Assembly (NCBI GenBank): GCA_024195585.1
Contig: SWBL01000276.1
Span: 1-64,000 of the forward strand
From: Aureobasidium sp. EXF-3400
Lineage: Eukaryota; Ascomycota; Dothideomycetes; Dothideales; Saccotheciaceae
Direction: 5' to 3'
DNA length: 64,000 nucleotides
Positions 43,587 through 56,209 of this stretch are shown here, one piece after another. The notes beneath the pieces were generated by a model. The model ran no database searches and was not told the DNA's origin. It saw only the letters and a program-made list of their open reading frames with translations. Both the position numbers and the translations under genes were made by a program. Position 1 is the first letter of the stretch. The number at the start of each line of letters is the position of its first letter.

Positions 43587-46500
43587 ATGGCTCACGAAGA
43601 TGTATACACTTACGATACTCACGAGTTACGACCCGATGACAGCGTCAGCCGCCGAGGAGACCAGGCCAGCGTCAGAAGCGCCGGTATGAAGTCGTCAGCC
43701 TCGTCTTCCGATGACGGTCCAGCAGACTCTCACGTATCGCATTCGACCTACAAAAACGAGAGACCGACGACTCCTCCATCACGACCGACCTCGGCACGCT
43801 CGTCACAAGCACAAACCCCGGCGACTCATGTTTCAGGCAACAAAGAAAGAGTGAGATATAGCTGGCAGAGCATTCACGAGGACGAGCCAAATAGGCCAAG
43901 AATACACATTGTCAAGATTGTTTCGAACACTGCGACAGCATCGGCAGCATCTCCTCAGGGTGAGGCTCTGGCCTTTTCCTTGTCGCCTGCTGGAAAGAGG
44001 ATTGCCGCATACAACTCGGCGAGGCTATTCATCTTCCAGACTGCTGCCTTGCCCGTAAACGTGTCGCATGAATACGCTTTGCGAAGACGCCCGCTAGCTG
44101 TCGAGATCTGTGACGATGCCAACGTCCTTGCCGTATGTGTGGATGAACACACCATCAACATATATGACTTGTCGCGCAACAATGCTCGTCGCGTGAGGAC
44201 TGTACGTACTGACTTGCCGACATCGACAATCGCCCTTTCTTCTACCGGTGGTCTTCTCGCTGCTGCCTATGAAGGAGGTGTCGAAGTCTTTTCTCTGGCG
44301 CCAAATGCTCTCATCACTGACCGACGTGCTGTGAGAGCGCCCAAGATGGACAAGTTGGTCTTTTCCCAAGACGACTCATCTCTACTCGGTACAACGACTC
44401 GAATCTTTGTCTCTTCTACGCTGGTCATCTCTGTGCCAATCTTTGCTTCGGATTCTTCTGCTCAACCTTCACACCAAGAGCTTCAAGAAGCTTGGTGCAC
44501 TGGTATGCTAGACCCTCAGAATATCAAGAACAGCAGCCATGCTACCTTCATGCGCGAGCATGGAAATATGACCAACGATAAGCTCTTTGCTTGGAATGGA
44601 CTCGAAGACACGTTTGGAGTCCTAAATTCTCATGACATGGTCTATAGTCAGGTCGACTTCCCGGTAGCCATATCTCCTCCACTGTCCACTTGCGGAGGAC
44701 TTGGAGCTGCCATCCATCATTGTCCATCAATCGACGAACATGGAAAGATTGTGGCCATGATTGTCAACGATCGCACAGTTCGCCTGTATCTTGTCCCTCA
44801 GCAAGCTGAAGATGGTACTACCAAGGTGGAAGCTCACAGCATCGATCATGAGTTGGATGAAGAATATGGTTGTCCTTTTACCGATCTGCGATGGGTACAT
44901 TCACGCCTCAATCTACCAGCTTCATCACACTCGCCGCATCAAATTAGAGGCAGATTGGTCGTCACAAGCCCCGGATCTTTGGTCGATGCGGAACAAGCAG
45001 AGTTGGGTGTACACGATATCGAGGGCGGTCGCATTATCCTTTTCGACTTTGATCCTCAATTTGCCGGCCAACCTGGTCAGACCTTCGTCTTTCATGTTGG
45101 AAAAGCTCCACCAGTGACGCTTGAAGAAGAAAAGATGGATGTTGCAGATGAGATTGCTTTAGTGAGACGGCGGACAGTAACATCGACTCGAAGTAATACA
45201 CTTGGAAAGAAGACACCCTCGCTTGGAAGAGCTGCGACAACCGTGTCAAGACGTCAGGATAACTCTGCATATCGAAGCGGAAGTCCGGCTGGATCAGTAC
45301 AGCAGCTGACATTGAACACCTCACCATGGAGAGGCCGGCGAGTGAGTTCTTCTCTCGTCTCTCTGTCTGCCGACGCGACTCGGTCGCTGCCCGACCTACT
45401 AGAAGCAAGCGAATTAGCCGCCGAGTCACTCGAACAACCGTACACGCAAGGAGCACCTCGGTCATACATGTCCATCGAGCGTGCAACTACTGCTGCGAAT
45501 ACACATCGCTTCCAAACACTTGAGGAACATGAAGCGGAATCAGAGCATCCAGGAGACCTGCCGTTACCAGCTTACACCGAACATGCGAACCAGCCATTGC
45601 CTGGAAAATACCGTGCTCTTGCAGGATTGGATATACCGACGCATGCACGTTTTGTACAGCAGACTAGCAATCCTCCATCCACAATCAACACCGCACCGCC
45701 AGTATTGCCGGGACCTCAGTTCCCTCCGCCGTCCTCGACCTTATCCCCCGCACATGCTATTCCTCATAATATGACACATTCCGATAGCCCCATCGGCTCT
45801 TTCGCCAATTCAGCTTCAAGAAGCGACTACAGTCCTAGCGCAGTGACCACCAGATCTGGTACACATGCGACACTACGCACTCAACCATCTTGGGAAACCA
45901 TCAGTACAACAGCGCAGACTACTCCACGTGGTCCCTTGACCCTGCGATCTCAGCCGAGCCGAGAGAGTGCAAGAGCGATGAGCTTCTTCTCACCAGACCT
46001 TCAAGGAACCAACACTGTACCGACAAGTCCGGAGCACATGCGTCCGCCACAGATGATGCGAGGTTTGGGCCTTCAAGACTTCCGCCATTCTATGCTATTA
46101 CCTCAAGATCGAAACGTTGAAGAACGACCGCGTACGACAGCCGCAGATTCGCGATTCAGAGACGAAGGAACACGTTCTATCCAACACCGACCGCCACATG
46201 TCAATGCCCTACAAGCAGTAAATTTCGCTGCTGCAAACACATTGACACCGGCGACCAGCTCCACGAGCAGGACATCTACCGGTGCGGTCTCGGCTATAAG
46301 CTCAGTCTCTGGCGATAGCACAATACCACCCCGTCCCGCCACCACCGCAGGCGCAGTCGGCTATCAAGTAACTGGCTGGTTCCCTCCCGCACCACCCACT
46401 CCCCTAGACCCCGATCGACCAACTTTCGGCTCTAGATCCAAAAGCGCAGGGTTCCCCGCCAGAGACGGTGCTAGAGCTACTTCGTCAGGTATTGCTCGAC

Positions 46501-46697
46501 AAGCTACTCCTGAAGAATCTGCTTCGCCGAGAATCAGAAGATCAAAGTCAGTCGGTACAGGACGCAAAGCTTGGTTTGCGAAAAAGAGACAATTGGAAAG
46601 TAGGATTGGGGGGGAGATTTTACCCACGATTGGGAGGGGTGTTAGGGAGGATTTGATGCATCATGAGGCGCAGGGGAAGAAGTGTGTTGTTATGTGA
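43587..46697 (+). CDS. WD40/beta-propeller-like protein with C-terminal CaaX box
   Basis: Single exon, 1036 residues. A Ser/Thr/Pro-rich head (1-95) precedes ~430 residues with propeller-like strands (LAVCVDEHTINIYDLS, GGLLAAAYEGGVEVFS, GKIVAMIVNDRTVRLYLV, GGRIILFDFDPQF). The second half is a long Ser/Thr/Pro/Arg-rich disordered region with short helices. The protein ends KKCVVM. Cys1033-Val-Val-Met is a farnesylation-type CaaX sequence preceded by two Lys, so the product is probably anchored to membrane by a lipid. No transmembrane helix is present. The propeller call is from pattern only; the exact family is unknown to me. Confidence 0.75.
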   Translation: MAHEDVYTYDTHELRPDDSVSRRGDQASVRSAGMKSSASSSDDGPADSHVSHSTYKNERPTTPPSRPTSARSSQAQTPATHVSGNKERVRYSWQSIHEDEPNRPRIHIVKIVSNTATASAASPQGEALAFSLSPAGKRIAAYNSARLFIFQTAALPVNVSHEYALRRRPLAVEICDDANVLAVCVDEHTINIYDLSRNNARRVRTVRTDLPTSTIALSSTGGLLAAAYEGGVEVFSLAPNALITDRRAVRAPKMDKLVFSQDDSSLLGTTTRIFVSSTLVISVPIFASDSSAQPSHQELQEAWCTGMLDPQNIKNSSHATFMREHGNMTNDKLFAWNGLEDTFGVLNSHDMVYSQVDFPVAISPPLSTCGGLGAAIHHCPSIDEHGKIVAMIVNDRTVRLYLVPQQAEDGTTKVEAHSIDHELDEEYGCPFTDLRWVHSRLNLPASSHSPHQIRGRLVVTSPGSLVDAEQAELGVHDIEGGRIILFDFDPQFAGQPGQTFVFHVGKAPPVTLEEEKMDVADEIALVRRRTVTSTRSNTLGKKTPSLGRAATTVSRRQDNSAYRSGSPAGSVQQLTLNTSPWRGRRVSSSLVSLSADATRSLPDLLEASELAAESLEQPYTQGAPRSYMSIERATTAANTHRFQTLEEHEAESEHPGDLPLPAYTEHANQPLPGKYRALAGLDIPTHARFVQQTSNPPSTINTAPPVLPGPQFPPPSSTLSPAHAIPHNMTHSDSPIGSFANSASRSDYSPSAVTTRSGTHATLRTQPSWETISTTAQTTPRGPLTLRSQPSRESARAMSFFSPDLQGTNTVPTSPEHMRPPQMMRGLGLQDFRHSMLLPQDRNVEERPRTTAADSRFRDEGTRSIQHRPPHVNALQAVNFAAANTLTPATSSTSRTSTGAVSAISSVSGDSTIPPRPATTAGAVGYQVTGWFPPAPPTPLDPDRPTFGSRSKSAGFPARDGARATSSGIARQATPEESASPRIRRSKSVGTGRKAWFAKKRQLESRIGGEILPTIGRGVREDLMHHEAQGKKCVVM

Positions 46698-48134
46698 TAT
46701 GATATATCTGCTTTTGCATACCCGGGGACTGAAAGAAAGGGGTTGGATATATTTCTTCATCTTGAAAGATTTTCTGTTTGGAAACGATTATTATGATCTT
46801 CTCACCTGTTGAGACGTTGTGCAATAAACTGACCTGTAGAAGTGAGTGAACAAACCACTTTTCTACCACTTTGCTTTCCCTCTACGGTCAAACCAACCTC
46901 AACACTGTCAACGAGAGCAGTACCCATCGAGGTGCCAAAAGAGTTTCGAGAGAGTTCGCATGCTGGAGATAGCAGATACGCAAGTCTTCGAGATACAGAA
47001 GGCAGTAAGAGAAACAGATGGGTCAACGAAGTCAAGTAAATATGCTTGTCTCCTGCATGATATGGCATAATCGTTATGTTCGTGGAACAGAGGTCATTTG
47101 TCCGGGAAATAGAAGACGAGACCTTCTCCAGGGAGTCACGGACCCGATGACTTTATCGATATTATCATATTCGGGCTCAGAGGCTGCTGTACGGCGACTG
47201 CACACATGAGATCTTTGTTTATAGCAATAGAGCTTGCGCTCGGCCCAACACGGGGAGCGAGGAATTTTGAGCGTCGAGGTCTACTGTGAAGCACAGTCTG
47301 GATCTATTTGCTGTGAGAGATAGATGGATATTGATAAGTTTGTGGCAGAACTTTTAGTAGATTTAGAGTGATGGACGGAAGGTGGCAGGTACGGTTGATG
47401 TTCCACAGTGATCGTACTTACTGTCAAGCAGTCAACATGAGATTACAGGTTGACAGGAAAATATTATAAGAAGAGCCTCTGCGTAGCTCGAGGCATGTGG
47501 ACGTGTTAAATCTGGGTAGTTTGTTAGAGGATGATACACTGGCTAGATCACACCACTTTCCTGATAGATCTCTCTACCATATACATTGTGATTCTCTTAT
47601 ACCTTGGTCTCTCAGCAACCAATCCAGCAGCATTATGACCGAAGGTCTTCATCGTATGCTGCAAAGTGTTACGAAACCATCTGGTCAGCGACCGTTAAAA
47701 CACACATCGTATGAGTGCCTTGCTCTTAGGATGACGAGAAAAATAGGACATATCGTGAGAGGTATAAAGGGGTTTAGGTCCGTGGACCAGTAACATTCAT
47801 GCCGATCTCATGAGAAGAGATGATACGGTGCCTCCTTGCAAGGTATCTGTCTATGGCTGATGGCTAGAGGAGACCACAAGAACTTGAATGCTTCATGGAC
47901 CTGGTGACCTGCTATACGTGACATATGAGGTCTGATACACGTCATCAAGTCGTGAGTGTCTAGAGCTGGCAACCAAGGCACATGTGTCATTCAGTGCTTG
48001 TCTCATCATTGGTTTGATAATCAATTGAGAATATTACGAAGACAACTCCCAGAGCCAAGACGCATTTCGAAGTCAAGCGTACAAGTGCTCACAGCTCAGA
48101 GAGGAGGGTCTTGAGATGAAAGCGTAATAATTTT
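46698..48134. other. Gene-poor convergent region
   Basis: 1.4 kb between two convergent 3' ends. Frames under 100 codons without motifs. I see no repeats, tRNA or transposon signature. Confidence 0.5.
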
Positions 48135-48674
48135 TCAGCGGTCTTTCCATTCATCGGCCAACAGACCATAAATCAGTGAATCTCTTATCCCAATATGCGT
48201 CTCCCATTCCGCCCTAAGATGTCCCTCCAGCTTGAATCCTAGCGTCTCGAGTAACTTGACGGAAGCCACATTATCAGGGTCTACATCAGCAATTACACGC
48301 CGTTGTCCCTCATCAAATAACCGACTAATCAACATCCCCGCAGCTTCCCTACCATACCCTTTCCCCAGTTCTTCTCTAGCAACTAGATAGCCTATCTCAG
48401 ACACGCCTTTACGTTTTGTGCTGCAGGCTACAAATCCAATAGCGGTGTCTGAGTTAGGGGCGGTGATGGCATAGCATTTCCAGGATGAGCTTCCGTCATC
48501 TGCTGAGGAGAAGTAATCTCGAAGGTCTGAGGGAGAATTGAAGGGTTCGCGGGACCAGTATCGCATGGAATCTGGGTGTGACATTGTTGGAAAGAGGGCT
48601 TCGGCGTCTGATTCTCGACGTGGGCGGAGAGAGAGACGGTGAGGTTTGGATGGGTTGGTATCCGAGTCTGCCAT
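48135..48674 (-). CDS. GNAT-family N-acetyltransferase (RimJ/RimL type)
   Basis: Single exon, 179 residues from the ATG after a TTG-started extension. It transfers acetyl from acetyl-CoA to an amine, substrate unknown. The fold order is visible: beta-1 HRLSLRPRRESDAEALF, MRYWSREPF, beta-4 EIGYLVAREELGKGYGREAAGML with the acetyl-CoA pyrophosphate loop (GKGYGREA), then RVIADVDPDNVASVKLLETLGFKLEGHLRAE, the conserved Asn-x-x-Ser and GF-x-x-EG of the RimJ/RimL branch. Small soluble enzymes of this type often acetylate polyamines, peptides or antibiotics. Confidence 0.9.
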   Translation of the reverse strand: MADSDTNPSKPHRLSLRPRRESDAEALFPTMSHPDSMRYWSREPFNSPSDLRDYFSSADDGSSSWKCYAITAPNSDTAIGFVACSTKRKGVSEIGYLVAREELGKGYGREAAGMLISRLFDEGQRRVIADVDPDNVASVKLLETLGFKLEGHLRAEWETHIGIRDSLIYGLLADEWKDR

Positions 48675-49550
48675 TGTTGTTGTCTTCGCTGGCAATCTTA
48701 TGCTGTTGACTGGCGCAAAAGTTGAATTTGTTTGTTCTCAAGGTAATGGCATAAATAGTGATCGTTGGTGCGGTTGCGAGATGCTTTTATAGCGCTCGAA
48801 CCTTGGCGATGGCTAAATGAGGACACCGCGACCCAGCTTGGACGACGACCAACACGAGACTCGTATAGTATAGATAGACGGAAGTACTCAGAACATAGCG
48901 AAGCAGTAGGAAGTAACAACAACTTTTTGTTATTCAAACTCTTTTTTCATGATTGCTATGATGGGAGATACCAGGACAGAAATAGGCTGCTACTTAGCCG
49001 TCAGGGTGCGGAAGAATCATAGTAATAGATGAGGTTTCATATCAACAAGCATTGTATTGTTTTTTGAGAGGTACATCTGTCGCGCTCCCTTGGAAATGAG
49101 GTTCAAAAGCACAGCTCTCGACTTTGATCTCCAGTTCGTGGCTTCTGAATTAGGTGCATCATGATGCCAAGCCCGACCTGCGGCTCGTACTGGAAGTAGT
49201 GAGAGAGCGCCGCGAATTTAATTGTTGGCAACGCATGCCCATCCAACAACCAACATCACAATCAAGTCAAGCGCCTGCTCCTCGCCATTGATGCGCTACT
49301 CACGCCATGATCAACTCAGGGTCTTCATTGACGAAACACTAAAGCAGTCCCGAAGATTCGCGAGGCGACCAGGTGTGTTGCAAACTGGCGACTCGAGTGC
49401 AGCGCTTACTCGTCAATCTACGAGACACGTTTCGGGCGCGTCTATGATGTCCGCCTGAGTTGCTGGAGTTGAGTCCCTTCGAGGTGTCCGCCCCGACGAA
49501 CCCTTTTTGTTCCTCAGATCACATTTTGATTCAGTTTGTATCTCGACTTC
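48675..49550. other. Intergenic region upstream of the broken subtilase
   Basis: 876 bp. I looked here for the missing propeptide and catalytic Asp motif of the downstream subtilase on all plus frames and found none. Short frames only. Confidence 0.4.
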
Positions 49551-50925
49551 ATGATGCGCTTTTGGAACATGCTCCCCGTATTCGCTGTCACTGCTGTTGC
49601 CTTGAGCAGCACTGCCCTTGCATCTCAATCATCAGCAACCGAGCCAGGAACTTCCACAAGTGTTATCTCAGTGTCGATGGCGAATGCTTCAAAGACAAGG
49701 TTGGCCATGGCACTGGTGTTGCAGGATGTGCCGCTGGAAGGTTTTACGGCACGGCCCAAGGAGCAAACATCATCAACGTCAAGACCTTCTATAGCTTCAC
49801 CAAGCGGATACCGACGGCTGATCCTCAAGACGTGAACGATGCTCTGGCAGATATACTGATAGAGCACCTCGCCAATGTCAAAAATCCTCCGCCAGGCCTC
49901 AAGGGTTCAGTGATCAATCTGTCTCTGGGATTGCGTACAAAAGGAGCCGCAGCAATCAGAAACACTATTGATCGACTATACATGGCTGGAGTGCCAGTTG
50001 TAACATCGGCAGGGAACGATCGTGACAAGGGGGTTAGCGCAGACGACATTTGGCCCTGCAACATGAACACCATTTGTGTTGGAGCCATGACACAACATTA
50101 TGAGCAAAGCTGGTTTTCGAGCATTGGTGGCAACGTAACAGTTTTTGCTCCTGGGACTGACATTTGGACACTAGACATAGGTGGCCGCGCCATCATGAGG
50201 AGTGGCACAAGCTTCGCAGCACCGCTCGTCGCTGGTGTTCTCGCTACTTTCATGGGATGGGAGAACTTGGGTTACGAAGGCCTCGATAATCCTAATTTGA
50301 TCAGATCTCGATTGGATGCCAACCTCCTCAGAGATATTCTGATCGACGAGGACAACGGCGCGGATTTAGGCGCCTCGGAGAACAATATGGTCACCAGCGG
50401 TATCAACAACCCCGACAAACCGGATTATGACCCTTATAAAGGCGTAGGCGAAGGAATTGACAACACATACCAAACAGTAAGTCAAAACCGAACTATGCTG
50501 ATACGCTTCTCGCCCTTTCCAGAACGATCATACCAAACCGCGTGGGCGACCAACGTTAACCTGTGGAAACACACTGACGGTGATATTCGTAGGATTACAA
50601 TCCATTCGAGGTCGCTACGGCCATAGGAGATTTCTCTCTGTACCCACAACCATCAGAAGACCCTCAGCCGATCCCGATATTGGCACCAACAACCACTGAG
50701 ACATACAGTGCACTATCTGCAGCCACCACCGTGGCCGAGATAGATGACGGTACCGCCGATCTGGCTGCTGGCGCCGGCGATATTGTTGACACAGTAGCCA
50801 CACCAACACCTACCGATGATAGACCAAAGATTATTACGCCTACTGGTGATGGACATGGCTGCTTTTATGTGGGATGTCCGAAAGATTATATCTGCAATAC
50901 AGTAGGAAATTGTGTGTTGGACTGA
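49551..50925 (+). pseudogene. Subtilisin-like serine protease, broken at the N-terminus
   Basis: An ATG at 49551 begins a very good signal peptide (MMRFWNMLPVFAVTAVALSS), but the protease part, from about 49,640, is in another frame. In that frame RARNF..CY.SVDGECFKDK leads to the His motif GHGTGVAG, then the Asn motif TSAGND and the Ser motif SGTSFAAPLVAG. The first catalytic residue (the D-(S/T)-G motif) and the whole I9 propeptide are absent, and no donor/acceptor pair reconciles the frames. This fits an internal deletion plus frameshift. The 3' part is well kept: a 116-bp intron (50477-50592, GTAAGT...TCGTAG) joins to a Thr/Pro/Asp-rich tail ending in a small Cys cluster (GCFYVGCPKDYICNTVGNC). 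An undetected upstream exon is the alternative. Confidence 0.6.
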
Positions 50926-51280
50926 GGATGGTTGCAGGTCTCTGGTCGCTAAAATTTTTGTATGTGGATAGCACACGTTACACTTCCAAGAAGCAGAGCG
51001 ATCTATTACGAGAGTGATGCATCACCTACTCCTCTTTTTCTTCTAAGACCGGCAACCTTAAATCTCACAATTAAGGAATTGGTCTTGAACAAAGGCAGCG
51101 CCAAGCAAAACAACAACGAATTTTGTCATTTGGGTAGGTCATAAGGGACATTTCGTTCGCTCTTTCCCATACAAGGAAAGAGTTGTATCATCATCTACCA
51201 TATCATCTCCATATGCTTCTCTTCTCCATCATCTCCATTTCAATATTCCGAGTGAAGCCAAGTCATCAGAAATCAAACTT
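50926..51280. other. Convergent 3' spacer between two subtilase genes
   Basis: 355 bp, AT-rich, with TCATCTCCAT repeats near 51,205-51,240. No frame of interest. Confidence 0.5.
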
Positions 51281-52632
<1,352 letters not shown>

Positions 52633-52727
52633 GTTAGAGATTGATGGTCGGGATAGAGTTGGAGGAACTTGAAAGACTGGAGATGAGAGATGAGATGATT
52701 TTACTTAGACTAGCCAGCAGGCCCCCT

Positions 52728-52733
52728 TTATAC
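52728..52733 (-). promoter_or_regulatory. TATA box of the alkaline protease gene
   Basis: TATAAA on the minus strand within GTATAAAGGGGGCC, about 95 bp upstream of the protease start codon, a normal distance for an inducible secreted-enzyme gene. Confidence 0.6.
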
Positions 52734-54271
52734 AAATCTCTCTAGAGCAGTGGGTGTTGTCGGCCTCATGATGGTGTGCTCAAGCAGCCGTCTTGCCAAT
52801 GTTAGTGATATGTCGAAGCATGATTCTCTCAGCTGCTAGTCCAACAGTGCTATACGAAAAGAGTAGGTGACAAGCCTACAAGGTTCAGGTATGCAGTGTC
52901 ACCTTCTTCATCAGTAGTTCTTGACGAAGACTTCTATCAGAAGCCAATAGGGCAAGACCGTTTGATTCGAAAGGCAACCCTTGGAGAGCAGTCGATTGGT
53001 CCTGGTCAATTGTTGAAACTATTGACACGCGATGGTGCTGAACCTTCAAGATACCGCTGGGCAGGGGCACAAGATTGACAGATCAATACTAACCCTTTCG
53101 AGAAGCTCATTAGGCGTGAAGTCGAGATATCACGGTCGGGTAGGTTGCGAGCTCGGTGTAACAAATTTGCCAAGCTATACCAAGAACATTGGCAGTGTTT
53201 AACGCGGCGCGGGGTTCGTGGATTCCGTTTGATTGTTTTCTCGGCACTCTAAGCAAAGGGACAAGCTTGCATTAGAGTCTTTGCACGTCTGACTCGTCGC
53301 CGTGATTTGCCAGATGACTCCGAGATGTCCTTGAATTGGGAACGTGGATGCGGCTCGGCCCTCGCCTACCGTCAGGAGGAATACCTTCAGCCATCGTCTT
53401 CGAAGTAAGGTACCCGCACATCCAACTACCTACTCTGATGATCCTGAGTTATACAGCAGATCTTTGCTTGGGAGCGGAAACATTGTCTTCCTCTCGGCCG
53501 TAGTTTTGAAGTCGTTGGTGAAAGGGTAGTAGCTCAAGCACAGCCGTATTTGCCAAGTCGTATACTGTCGATCACATCGCTCTCAATGTTCTCGACTGCA
53601 GAATGAGTTCCCAAGCTGATAAGAAAAGCGAGCAATGGCCTGCAGCACACAATCCGAGGCTTCAGGTGCGTGCTGATCATGTGCGGTGTTGCTGCGGCCA
53701 AGTCGCTTGTTCGCTGCATGACCCTGAGAGTCGAAGCATTCGCATTCGGTATGCTCCATGGAACATGTGAAAGCCATGCGGTTGCAGCGTTTCAAGCGGT
53801 TACCAATGTCCGAGAGCACCTTACGCATGGCAAAGTGCTGCAAGATGCTGCGGTTGAAGCCTTTGCACTGGGCAAGATTGTAATTGAGAGAGCTCGACAG
53901 AAATAGCACTGTACTATTGTTTGACTGTCAAAACATTACTGAGGTCTGTGGAAAGTAGTACACGCTCGGTCCTTGGGAAAGGTCAACACTGCCCGTGGTC
54001 GTCGCCAACACGGTCCAAGACGTTGCGAGATTCGAATGCTGAGCCGAAGACGATGGACCTGATTTTCCAATCTTCGACATGTGCGCATTACTGTCGATCA
54101 AAGTGTATCTAGTCATCGACACGAGGTGCTCTGAGCCGCAAGGTCGCTATAGAGAAAACACGCGACAAGATTGGCAGCTTGAATCAATTGCCAGAACATG
54201 TCCCCCAAGCGGCCAAAAGTCGTGGTTTTATGCATTCCTCCGCAAACCTCCCCAACTAGCACAATTCGTCC
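52734..54271. other. Long intergenic region
   Basis: 1.5 kb upstream of the protease and downstream of the small membrane protein. Candidates such as a plus-strand 55-codon frame at 53603-53770 and a 78-codon frame at 53670-53906 overlap each other and have no known motif. I do not call them. Confidence 0.4.
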
Positions 54272-54655
54272 TTAAATTGCTTTCAACAACCCAACAAGCA
54301 CCAATATTCCTACGCCAAGCCCACCGCAAATTCCTGACAACGTCGCCATGGACCAACAGACGGCCAAATAGTATGAGGGAGCAGTTGCAAGCTCCTTCGT
54401 GTCCTCGGATGTGTATGCCAGACTCAGGAAGAGATGCGTGATGGCTAGAAGAACAGAGCTCACAACGACCAAGAAGGTTTGATCCGAGGTCAGCTCACCC
54501 CAGTAGTTCGCAGTCGCAAGTCGGACGAAAACTCGCGGGAACATGACGAGAAGGCCCACAGAGATGAAGAACACTGAGCTGGTGGCAAACACGGTCTTGA
54601 AATTTTCCAGTGTGCTGTCGACTGGCCCGAGATCACTCGAGAGTTGGGTGGCCAT
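54272..54655 (-). CDS. Small four-helix membrane protein of unknown function
   Basis: Single exon, 127 residues from the ATG at MATQLSSD (an upstream in-frame ATG would add 34 polar residues). Four hydrophobic segments at about 22-42, 55-80, 88-105 and 107-126, joined by short polar loops. The first loop contains FPRVFVRLATANYWGELTSDQ. No Cys or His motif. The topology resembles ER or vacuolar small proteins, but I recognise no family. Confidence 0.65.
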   Translation of the reverse strand: MATQLSSDLGPVDSTLENFKTVFATSSVFFISVGLLVMFPRVFVRLATANYWGELTSDQTFLVVVSSVLLAITHLFLSLAYTSEDTKELATAPSYYLAVCWSMATLSGICGGLGVGILVLVGLLKAI

Positions 54656-55009
54656 ATTGATGAATGTTCGCTTTGGTAAGTCGTGATGTGGGTGCTGGGT
54701 TGTGAGATTGGAGGAAGTGGACGATATTTGTATCTGCCAAGACTGAATTTCGATCAACAGAATGGTTTCGAGGAAGGATCATTTGACTTCTTCTAATTCT
54801 ATGTATGGAACGGATGATTCGCGTCTTCTATCTCAACACGAGTCAATAACATCGAAGGTTGAAGTTCTGAGCCAACGACTTTGCAATCGAAAAAGGACAA
54901 AAACAATAGTTGCAAGGGACCCCGGCTTCATGTATAGATGAGATAGCAAATGACACAAATATCCGCCGAACTCAGCCAGAACCATGAAATGGAACAATCA
55001 TACAAACCT
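54656..55009. other. Intergenic spacer
   Basis: 354 bp between two minus-strand genes. It contains the promoter of the small membrane protein. Nothing else is seen. Confidence 0.45.
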
Positions 55010-56209
55010 CTATGCTCCAAGCTCTGTCATAGCTTTCACGGCAGTCTCCTTCCAACTCATCACACTCTCGCTCGCCTGGCTTCTCGGACATACCTCCACA
55101 ATTGCCCTCAGAAAGTTCGCAACCGTCTGCATATCCTCCTGCTCCTTTGATGCAAACTTTGAATCATCAACCAGATACCCAAGCCCCCTGTTTCTAACTT
55201 TCTTTTCATATCTCTCCATCAAGGTTGTCTTCTCAGCCTTGGATGTTTCACTATCTTGTGCGTTCCACAGGAATGCTCGACTGGGGTTCCATCGGGTGAA
55301 GGGGACTACGCCTGCAAACTCCCAATCGATGATTGAGGTTATTCGTGCAGTGGCGGGATCGACTAGAATATTGGCAAAATGAAGGTCCTTATGAGCAAGG
55401 CGCAGTGGAATGTTGTCGAGTTTGGTTTGCATTGGTTCAGAAGTTATGTTGGCGAGGAAGCGGTCGATTTGAGGAAGGATATCATGCATGAAGTCAAGAG
55501 ACAAATGGATCTCGATGGCATGTCTATACTTGAGCAGGTGTGCAGAGATATATTGCGTGTAAGAGGTAAAAGGACCGGAGATGTTGAGAGAGTCAACGGT
55601 CTCACCAGCTGGCCAAAGAGCGAGGATATCTGGCTCAAACCAGAACGTTTCTTCGAGTACTGGACCAGGAGTGATTTGACCGTCGTTATCAAAAGAGAGA
55701 CCACCGATATGAAACCATGTGTGTTTATGCAGCTCGGCATTGATGTCGATCAGCTGGTCCAGGATAGTATCCATCTGTGCCGAGTCGAAGGAACTGTATA
55801 CATCCGCTAGGCTTTTCCCTGGCTCGCGAGTCATCAAGATATACTCATGTTGAAGTGGATTGTCGTTGGAGGAATCATACGCCACGACATGAGGCACTGG
55901 TATGTTCGTGTTCTTATGCAGCCATGATAAGACAGCGGCTTCGTTCTCAGTCTTGAGCTTGGAGATGTGGTTGCCAGACACGCGCAGAATCAACTCGGCA
56001 GTGCTACCAATTGGCAATTCAATATTCTTGGTGCTCGACCATGATTTGAGATCAGCTGCCGTATAAGTGATCACAAAGATGATATGGAAATCGGCCGTGA
56101 CTTTTAGTCTGTGGATGCTTTGCGGACATGGCGAAGACAATGTATCGAGAAGGGAGCGAACATGATCTTCTCTGATAGATTGAGGGAGGTGAGTTTTCGG
56201 AGAAGCCAT
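55010..56209 (-). CDS. Aminoglycoside phosphotransferase (APH)-like kinase
   Basis: Single exon, 399 residues. ATP-dependent small-molecule kinase fold; the substrate in fungi is unknown. The N-lobe includes ELILRVSG (beta-3 with RV in place of the usual K) and KLKTENEAAVLSWLHKNTNIPVPHVVAYD, with helix-C Glu. The hinge region is YILMTREPGKSLADVY. The catalytic Brenner motif is LAHKDLHFANILVDP (His-x-Asp-x4-Asn) and the metal-binding Asp is in ITSIIDWEFAG. Such genes are greatly expanded in filamentous ascomycetes. The beta-3 Lys is not obvious, so ATP binding may be altered. Confidence 0.88.
   Translation of the reverse strand: MASPKTHLPQSIREDHVRSLLDTLSSPCPQSIHRLKVTADFHIIFVITYTAADLKSWSSTKNIELPIGSTAELILRVSGNHISKLKTENEAAVLSWLHKNTNIPVPHVVAYDSSNDNPLQHEYILMTREPGKSLADVYSSFDSAQMDTILDQLIDINAELHKHTWFHIGGLSFDNDGQITPGPVLEETFWFEPDILALWPAGETVDSLNISGPFTSYTQYISAHLLKYRHAIEIHLSLDFMHDILPQIDRFLANITSEPMQTKLDNIPLRLAHKDLHFANILVDPATARITSIIDWEFAGVVPFTRWNPSRAFLWNAQDSETSKAEKTTLMERYEKKVRNRGLGYLVDDSKFASKEQEDMQTVANFLRAIVEVCPRSQASESVMSWKETAVKAMTELGA

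Noticed and set aside
53603..53770. 55-codon plus-strand frame with a Cys cluster (CCCGQVAC)
   Set aside because: It resembles a metal-binding patch by chance. It overlaps another frame, has no splice partner and no known family.
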